The position numbers were made by a program, and so were the translations under genes. Source: Alphaproteobacteria bacterium (GTDB lineage Bacteria > Pseudomonadota > Alphaproteobacteria > Rhodospirillales > Casp-alpha2). Taken from it: DNA of 64,000 bases. The notes beneath the pieces are model-generated. The model saw only the letters and a list, made by a program, of their open reading frames with translations, was not told the DNA's origin and made no database searches. Of this stretch, positions 57,218 to 64,000 are shown piece after piece (within the stretch, counting starts at the first letter, position 1; each line of letters begins with the position of its first letter). Where the stretch lies: positions 105,283 to 169,282 of the forward strand of contig JAJRRU010000009.1 of the NCBI GenBank assembly GCA_024279135.1. The letters are read 5' to 3'.

Positions 57218-57448
57218 TTAACCGGAATTTCCGGCATTGTGTGTATCGGTCAGGGCGCTGCTGAGGACCGAAACCAGAAAGGGCACCAGATAGGTCAAAA
57301 TCACCTGCCATAGCGCAGGATATGTGCCCTCCACCAGCGCCGGGCCCTGATTGATAAGTAACAAAAAACTACCCACAACAGTGGCAACAATGATACCCCG
57401 GCGAAGGGTCTTTTTTGTCAGGGCATTCGACAGGATTAATTTTATCAC
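57218..57448 (-). CDS. NrtS-like small membrane protein (putative nitrate/nitrite transporter)
   Basis: 76 residues from a GTG at 57448, just after the xerC stop on the same strand. Two TM segments: RRGIIVATVVGSFLLLINQGPALVEG and WQVILTYLVPFLVSVLSSAL. This TM-loop-TM pattern with LINxGxAL and LTYLVPFxVS resembles NrtS proteins described in marine cyanobacteria and proteobacteria. The open frame extends upstream over xerC but that part is not coding-like. Match by eye; no nitrate assimilation genes are nearby. Confidence 0.6.
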   Translation of the reverse strand: MIKLILSNALTKKTLRRGIIVATVVGSFLLLINQGPALVEGTYPALWQVILTYLVPFLVSVLSSALTDTHNAGNSG

Positions 57449-57455
57449 CGGTTTA

Positions 57456-58427
57456 TTAGTTCTTACGATCAATTGTTTTTCTGGCCCGCGGATGGGTAGT
57501 GGCGTAGACCGCCTGTATGCCGGCGGCATCGACCTCGGTATAACGTTGGGTGGATGATAACGAGGCATGGCCCAGTAATTCCTGAATGGTCCGCAGATCG
57601 CCGCCTGCGGCCAGTAAATGTGTCGCAAAGCTGTGACGCAGGGCGTGGGGTGTTGCGGTTTCCGGCAAACCCAGAACTGCCCGCAGGCTCGCCATGCATT
57701 CCTGAATAACGCGCGCGCCTAATCTGCGCCCCCTGACCCCGAAAAACATGGGCCCATCCGGGCCTTCGTCAAACGGGCAGTGGTCAATATAATCGCTTAG
57801 CGCCTCGGCGACCATGGGCAGTACCGGGACCAGACGTTCCTTGTTACCCTTGCCAAAGACGCGCAACATGCCGTCACGGGGCATATCCTGGCGGTTCAGG
57901 CCCAAAGCTTCGCCAAGCCGCATCCCACAGCCGTAGAGCATCAGGATCACGGCGGAATTGCGTTTGCCGACCCAGGGCTGTGTGGCCATCCCGGCGACCT
58001 TGCTGACCACGTCCAGGGCGTCCGTCTGATCAAGCGCCCTGGGCACGGTTCGGGGTTTTTTGGGCGGTCGTACATTACCGATGGCAACATTACTGGCAAG
58101 GCCACGATTTTCCAGGAACCGGAAGAAGCTTTTTAAGGATGATATTGCCCGCGCCGTTGATGTGCGCGCCATAAGACGGTCTTCGCGTCTGGCCAGATAG
58201 CTGCGGAAATCTATCCGTTGCAAGTCGGCCAGATCCCTCAGGCCCGGTACAAAACCCTGATAGTTGGCCATGAATTCCAGGAACTCAGCCACGTCGCGTA
58301 TATAACCATCGATGGTATGAGCCGACAGGCGGCGCTCGTGAGCCAACCAGTCATGCCAGCCCTGTGCGGCCCGGCACACCGCTGGTTCGCCTGCCAGATC
58401 CTTGATCAGCCTCTGCGGGTCAAGCAT
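57456..58427 (-). CDS. xerC: tyrosine recombinase XerC
   Basis: 323 residues. N-terminal SAM-like domain (WLAHERRLSAHTIDGYIRDVAEFLEF) and catalytic domain with the tetrad: Arg in YGCGMRLGEALGL, Lys after FGKGNKERLVP, HALRHSFATHLL (HxxR), LGHASLSSTQRY (His...Tyr). Resolves chromosome dimers with XerD at dif. Overlaps the DUF484 gene by 22 bp, the known pairing. Confidence 0.94.
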   Translation of the reverse strand: MLDPQRLIKDLAGEPAVCRAAQGWHDWLAHERRLSAHTIDGYIRDVAEFLEFMANYQGFVPGLRDLADLQRIDFRSYLARREDRLMARTSTARAISSLKSFFRFLENRGLASNVAIGNVRPPKKPRTVPRALDQTDALDVVSKVAGMATQPWVGKRNSAVILMLYGCGMRLGEALGLNRQDMPRDGMLRVFGKGNKERLVPVLPMVAEALSDYIDHCPFDEGPDGPMFFGVRGRRLGARVIQECMASLRAVLGLPETATPHALRHSFATHLLAAGGDLRTIQELLGHASLSSTQRYTEVDAAGIQAVYATTHPRARKTIDRKN

Positions 58428-59170
58428 CGCTGGACAGTCACAGTCAGGATACAGGCCAGGAAGGCAAGCAGTTCTGTGCCCTGTTCAGGCTTGAATGTGT
58501 CATCGCGTGCGCCTAGCGAAAGCAAGCCCGGCGGTAATTCAAATCCGGTATCAATGCGTGCCAGTGCAGCAGAATGGGCAATACCGGAAGCCTCGCCAAA
58601 CAAGGTACCATCATCAATGATGTCACCAAACAGCCGGACATTCATGTCCGCCCCAAGCAATTGTCGTGTCGTGCCCAGTGGCAGTTTGCGAACGTGCGGA
58701 TTGAGCATGGCTGGCAACGGCACCTGGGTAAATTCAAAGCCCAGCGTTACCACATCCACATTCAGAATGGCCGGCCAGTCTTCGCTGACCACTTGCATGA
58801 CCTCGTCAAAAGTTTCGGTCTCCACGATGGCGATTACTGCGGCATGGCAACGTGACTGGATGGACATGTTGTTTCGGCTAGTTTCAATAACGCTGCGTGT
58901 GGCGGAGCGCAGATCATTAACGGCTTCCTGTGAGCGGTCCATCATGATGGATTGTAAATCGACGACGGCCTCGCCGCTCCACTCTTCGCGCGGGACCAGA
59001 CGTCGCAGGATTTCAATGTGGTCTGTCAGGAATTGCGGATTCGTCAAGAGGTACCGAATGACGGCACTTTCGTTCAGTGTCGCCTGATCGTCTTCATCGG
59101 TTCCTGCATTTTCCGGATCGATTTTTGCCGGGGGTAAGTCGACCACCTGTTTATTGTCTTGATCTGTCAT
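58406..59170 (-). CDS. DUF484 family protein
   Basis: 254 residues. GAF-like DUF484 fold with the recognisable VIRYLLTNPQFLTDHIEILRRLVP start and REEWSGEAVVDLQSIMMDR region; later LLSLGARDDTFKPEQGTELLAFL. Nearly always adjacent to xerC, role unknown. Its tail overlaps the xerC start, so the two are likely coupled. Confidence 0.9.
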   Translation of the reverse strand: MTDQDNKQVVDLPPAKIDPENAGTDEDDQATLNESAVIRYLLTNPQFLTDHIEILRRLVPREEWSGEAVVDLQSIMMDRSQEAVNDLRSATRSVIETSRNNMSIQSRCHAAVIAIVETETFDEVMQVVSEDWPAILNVDVVTLGFEFTQVPLPAMLNPHVRKLPLGTTRQLLGADMNVRLFGDIIDDGTLFGEASGIAHSAALARIDTGFELPPGLLSLGARDDTFKPEQGTELLAFLACILTVTVQRCLTRRG

Positions 59171-59311
59171 CTGTCATCACCTTGATGTAACCTTGCGAAT
59201 CAAGATATACACCCCCACCAGCCCTGTTGTCATGCCCCGTAATTGTGTGGCTGCCTGGCTGGCTCGGCAAACCTACTCGACCACCGCGCCAGAAGCGTTA
59301 AAGTACACCCT

Positions 59312-61582
59312 ATGGACAAGTTGCATAACAGCCTGGAAATCGAAGAAACCCGCTACGTCGGGGCTGATCGTGTCGCCGTGTTGCTGCCCCTGCCACTGGC
59401 TGGATGTTATGATTATCTGGTGGCCGATGGCATGGTCCTGAAAGTCGGTGACTTCGTTACGGTTCCATTGGGCTCTAACATTTCCAGCGGCGTGGTGTGG
59501 GGGCCGGGCAGGGATTCGGTGCCCCTGCATAAGATGAAGACCGTCCTTGCCATGCTTGATACGCCATGTTTGCCGCACGACTCGGCCCGGTTTGTCGACT
59601 GGGTCGCTGGCTATACCCTGGCCCCGACCGGTGCGGTGTTGCGCATGGTGATGAGCGTTCCGGGTGCCCTGCAACCGCCCAAGCCAGTGAAAGCCTATGG
59701 CCTGAGTAAAAATCCGGTTGATTTTAAAGCAACACCGGCCCGCGAGCGGGTCATTGAAGTCTTAAGGGGGGGACCACCCAGACCACCGACCCTGATTGCC
59801 CGGCAAGCTGGTGTGAGTGTCGGGGTTATCAAAGGTCTGGCCGACATCGGGGTGCTTGAGCGGGTCAGTCTATCCGGGGAGCCTGAAAACGCACATGACG
59901 GGCCAAATCCTGAAGCCCCTGGTTATACGCTCTCGAAATCCCAGCAAGAGGCGGCTGACGTCCTGGTTGTTGCCGTTGGAAATGACGTGAGAAATAACGT
60001 GGGAAATAATGTTGAAAACGGCGGAAAAACAACCGCTGAATTCGGCGTTCATGTGCTCGATGGTGTGCCCGGTTCCGGCAAAACGGAGGTTTATTTTGAA
60101 GCCATTGCACAGGTCCTGCGCAAGCGCAAACAAGCCCTGGTATTATTGCCCGAGATTGCTCTGGGTGCCCAGTGGCGAACACGCTTCAAGGCCCGGTTTG
60201 GTGTATTGCCGCTGGAATGGCATTCGGACCTGAGCCCGGCCAAACGCCGCGAGATCTGGCGCCGGGTTGCCCGGGGCGGCCCCTTGGTGCTGGTCGGTGC
60301 CCGATCGGCCCTGTTCCTGCCTTACCCGGATCTGGGGTTGATTGTGGCCGATGAGGAGCACGACGCGGCCTATAAACAGGAAGAAGGTGTGATTTATAAT
60401 GCCCGTGATATGGCCGTGGTGCGCGCCCGTATCGGCAATTTTCCCATCGTGCTGGCATCGGCTACACCGTGCCTGGAGACGGTCATCAATATCCGTGATG
60501 GCCGGTATCATGCCTTGCATCTGGCTGAACGTCACGGTCGCGCGGTCATGCCCCAGGTCTCGCTGGTCAGGATGTGTGACGAAGGATTGCCCAATGGGCA
60601 ATGGATATCGCCAACTCTGAAACAGGCGCTGGCCCGGGCGCTGGATGATGGCGAACAGGCCATGTTGTTTCTGAACCGGCGTGGCTACGCTCCGCTGACC
60701 CTGTGCCGGGGTTGTGGTTACCGGCTGAAATGCCCCAACTGTACGGCATGGCTGGTCGAACACCGTTGCCGCTCGCGGCTGCAATGTCATCATTGTGGTT
60801 TCAGTCCGCCTTTGCCTAAAGTCTGTCCGGAGTGTCAGGCAGAGGGACGGTTTGCCGCTTGTGGCCCCGGTGTCGAGCGCCTGGCCGAAGAGCTTGAGGC
60901 CCTGTTTCCAGATATTCGTTATACCATTGCGGCCAGCGATACATTGGTCGGACCCCGAGCCACCGAGGCCCTGGTGCGCTCGATCGAAAACCATGAGGTG
61001 GACGTGATCATCGGCACCCAGGTCGTCGCCAAGGGCTATCATTTTCCCAAGCTGACACTGGTCGGGGTTATTGATGCAGACCTGGGACTGTCCGGCGGGG
61101 ACTTACGGGCTGCCGAGCGGACTTATCAGTTGCTTTATCAGGTCGCCGGGCGGGCCGGTCGTGAGGAACGTCCGGGCCGTGTTCTGGTGCAGACCTGGTT
61201 GCCGGATCATCCTGTCATGCAGGCATTGTTAACAACCGACCGTACGGGCTTTATGGACATCGAGATCAAAGCTCGCCAGTTAACCGGTATGCCACCCTTT
61301 GGAAGGCTTGCCGCATTGATCATATCGGGCAAGAACGAAGCGGCGGTTGATCAAGCGGCCCGGGTCCTGAGCAGGACCGCGCCTCATGGAAAAACCATGT
61401 CCGTGCTCGGCCCGGCTCCGGCCCCTATAGCCTTGCTCCGCGGCAGGCATCGCCGCCGGTTGTTACTGAAAACACACAAGGGCGTTTCCCTGCAATCAAT
61501 ACTCAAAAAATGGCTTGCTCAATCCTCTATTCCCGGTACTGTCAAAGTGCAAATTGATGTTGATCCTTATAGTTTTCTGTAA
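59312..61582 (+). CDS. priA: primosomal replication helicase PriA
   Basis: 756 residues from the ATG at 59312; the frame opens 23 codons earlier but that part is not coding-like. N-terminal DNA-binding region (VAVLLPLPLAGCYDYLV), helicase Walker A DGVPGSGKTEVYFE, DEEHDAAYKQ, and the eight-Cys zinc region CRGCGYRLKCPNC ... CHHCGFSPPLPKVCPEC. Later motifs IGTQVVAKGYHFP and QVAGRAGREERPG. Restarts stalled forks. A 12-bp in-frame repeat encodes GND.RNNVGNN in the region before Walker A. Confidence 0.95.
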   Translation: MDKLHNSLEIEETRYVGADRVAVLLPLPLAGCYDYLVADGMVLKVGDFVTVPLGSNISSGVVWGPGRDSVPLHKMKTVLAMLDTPCLPHDSARFVDWVAGYTLAPTGAVLRMVMSVPGALQPPKPVKAYGLSKNPVDFKATPARERVIEVLRGGPPRPPTLIARQAGVSVGVIKGLADIGVLERVSLSGEPENAHDGPNPEAPGYTLSKSQQEAADVLVVAVGNDVRNNVGNNVENGGKTTAEFGVHVLDGVPGSGKTEVYFEAIAQVLRKRKQALVLLPEIALGAQWRTRFKARFGVLPLEWHSDLSPAKRREIWRRVARGGPLVLVGARSALFLPYPDLGLIVADEEHDAAYKQEEGVIYNARDMAVVRARIGNFPIVLASATPCLETVINIRDGRYHALHLAERHGRAVMPQVSLVRMCDEGLPNGQWISPTLKQALARALDDGEQAMLFLNRRGYAPLTLCRGCGYRLKCPNCTAWLVEHRCRSRLQCHHCGFSPPLPKVCPECQAEGRFAACGPGVERLAEELEALFPDIRYTIAASDTLVGPRATEALVRSIENHEVDVIIGTQVVAKGYHFPKLTLVGVIDADLGLSGGDLRAAERTYQLLYQVAGRAGREERPGRVLVQTWLPDHPVMQALLTTDRTGFMDIEIKARQLTGMPPFGRLAALIISGKNEAAVDQAARVLSRTAPHGKTMSVLGPAPAPIALLRGRHRRRLLLKTHKGVSLQSILKKWLAQSSIPGTVKVQIDVDPYSFL
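59978..60013. repeat. 12-bp tandem repeat inside priA
   Basis: Three imperfect copies of GGAAATAACGTG run in frame between the N-terminal domain and the helicase Walker A motif, giving a Gly/Asn/Val-rich linker. Confidence 0.75.
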
Positions 61583-61594
61583 TCTTGAAAATAG

Positions 61595-61600
61595 TTGACA
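61595..61600 (+). promoter_or_regulatory. candidate -35 of the ATP synthase operon
   Basis: A consensus TTGACA lies in the 189-bp gap before atpH. No good -10 stands 16-18 bp downstream (CATGCT), and a GCGCA/TGCGC hairpin-like sequence occupies 61610-61632. The gap otherwise shows no gene. Confidence 0.3.
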
Positions 61601-61771
61601 TTTTTAATGCGCAAAAACATGCTTTGTGCGCTTGAAAGCCACAATTGAGTATGGTAACAAACCCTCGCTCCGGGTGATCATCATGAAGATGTGGGGAAGA
61701 CGGGGGCTTGTGAAAAGAAATTTTCAGCCAAGACTTAAACAGACGAGATAAGTTACGGAGAGGGGTTCCAG

Positions 61772-62322
61772 TTGACGGCACAAACGACAGGATTGACTGG
61801 GCGATACGCCGTTGCGCTATTTGATCTGGCAAAGACAGACAAGGCGCTGGACGCCGTAGCAGACGATCTCGCTTCACTCCATACCATGATCACACAAAAC
61901 GATGACCTGCGCCGCATGGTTCGCTCGCCTGTGGTCTCGCGTAGTGAACAAAAAAATGCCTTGCTTGCCATAGCAGACAAGTCCGGCATGCATGTTTTGA
62001 CACAGAATTTTCTCGGCGTGGTCGCCGAACATCGTCGGATTGCCGTCCTATCAGGTATTATCCGGGCCTATCAGGCTATTTTAGCCGATTACAGGGGTGA
62101 AACCACAGCCGAGGTTGTCTCGGCTAAACCTCTTACAGAACAACAAACGGCGGCATTGCAAGATGCCCTCAAGAAGGCGGTTGGCACTGATGTCACCGTC
62201 GATGCAAAAGTTGACTCCGGCTTACTCGGTGGTCTGATCGTCAAGGTCGGCTCACAGATGGTCGATAGCTCGTTACGAACGAAGCTTCAACAGCTTCGCC
62301 TCGCCATGAAAGGGATTGGATA

Positions 62323-62323
<1 letters not shown>
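61772..62323 (+). CDS. atpH: ATP synthase F1 delta subunit
   Basis: 183 residues starting at TTG, with GGAGAGGGG 5-13 bp ahead; no ATG or GTG fits. N-terminal helical domain ([15 protein letters not shown]) and C-terminal domain containing [21 protein letters not shown] and [25 protein letters not shown]. Links F1 to the peripheral stalk. Followed by atpA with a one-base overlap (TAATG). Confidence 0.94.
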
Positions 62324-63852
<1,529 letters not shown>

Positions 63853-63915
63853 ACGACTTTTGAATAGACCATGGCCTGAGAAGGCTTTCGTGATAACAGC
63901 CGGACTTAAAAACCG

Positions 63916-64000
63916 ATGCCTAATCTAAAAGACCTAAAAGTCAGGATCGAAAGCGTTAAATCAACGCAGAAGATCACATCCGCCATGAAAATGGTGGCGG
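63916..64000 (+). CDS. atpG: ATP synthase F1 gamma subunit, N-terminal part (cut by window end)
   Basis: The visible 28 residues [20 protein letters not shown] then TSAMKMVA are the canonical gamma-subunit start (central stalk coiled coil). The gene runs past the window. The order atpH-atpA-atpG is standard. Confidence 0.93.
   Translation, partial: MPNLKDLKVRIESVKSTQKITSAMKMVA

Noticed and set aside
57449..57628. N-terminal extension of the NrtS-like ORF over xerC
   Set aside because: The extension lies within the conserved catalytic end of xerC and lacks any membrane or family pattern.

Overview
The window is a gene-dense alphaproteobacterial chromosome segment, probably from a marine Rhodospirillales-like lineage. 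The evidence is gene order typical of alphaproteobacteria: complete ccmABCDEFGHI, sdhCDAB-zapE-mdh-sucCD-sucAB-lpd, xerC-DUF484/priA/atpHAG, and ffh-rpsP-rimM-trmD-rplS-leuCDB-asd. A beta-methylmalyl-CoA lyase/mesaconyl-CoA hydratase pair and families common in marine bacteria (DgcN/DgcA, dimethylglycine-dehydrogenase-like FAD-GcvT proteins, NrtS-like) agree with this. The genus cannot be fixed from the sequence. No rRNA, tRNA, insertion sequence, prophage or CRISPR array was seen.

Layout. 1-4.9 kb: the 3' end of a bifunctional aldolase/SDR, an ArsR-SRPBCC pair, and an EF-hand exported protein divergent from a two-component system. 4.9-10.8 kb: an apparent catabolic operon with an XRE-cupin regulator, an FAD/GcvT oxidoreductase, DgcN- and DgcA-like enzymes and a GNAT. 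10.9-18.1 kb: the whole cytochrome c maturation system I, then a LysE exporter and pgk. 19.9-25.1 kb: a signalling region with HD-GYP, a PhnZ-like HD protein, a small Cys-rich protein behind an FNR-type box, a chemoreceptor-like protein with an abnormal tip, and two tiny proteins sharing a C-terminal signature. 25.1-30.6 kb (minus strand): DUF924, an EamA transporter, ftsY, mtaB, dapF, a ferredoxin-like protein and a 51-residue protein. 30.7-41.8 kb: a candidate structured RNA ahead of ffh, then rpsP-rimM-trmD-rplS, leuCDB, a GNAT, asd, and CoA lyase plus mesaconyl-CoA hydratase. 41.9-55.7 kb: the TCA block. 55.7-61.6 kb: a methyltransferase relict, an MFS transporter, an NrtS-like protein, xerC, DUF484 and priA. 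61.8-64 kb: the start of the ATP synthase operon, with atpG cut by the window end.

How the parts fit. Most of the window is core respiration: Ccm matures c-type cytochromes, Sdh/Mdh/Suc/Lpd run the oxidative TCA cycle, and F1 uses the resulting gradient. Mcl/Mch suggest glyoxylate/propionyl-CoA handling through the ethylmalonyl-CoA or a related pathway.

Most notable features: (i) malate dehydrogenase carries a roughly 68-residue Lys/Ala/Pro histone-H1-like tail; (ii) a promoter-structured RNA-terminator unit lies immediately before ffh; (iii) a chemoreceptor-like protein has its signalling tip replaced by repeat-encoded low-complexity sequence; (iv) short tandem duplications of 6-15 bp recur through the window, two of them lying directly before start codons (sdhB, mtaB); (v) DgcN/DgcA genes are linked to an FAD-GcvT oxidoreductase. 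No wholly new multi-gene system could be shown; these are the best candidates for undescribed biology.
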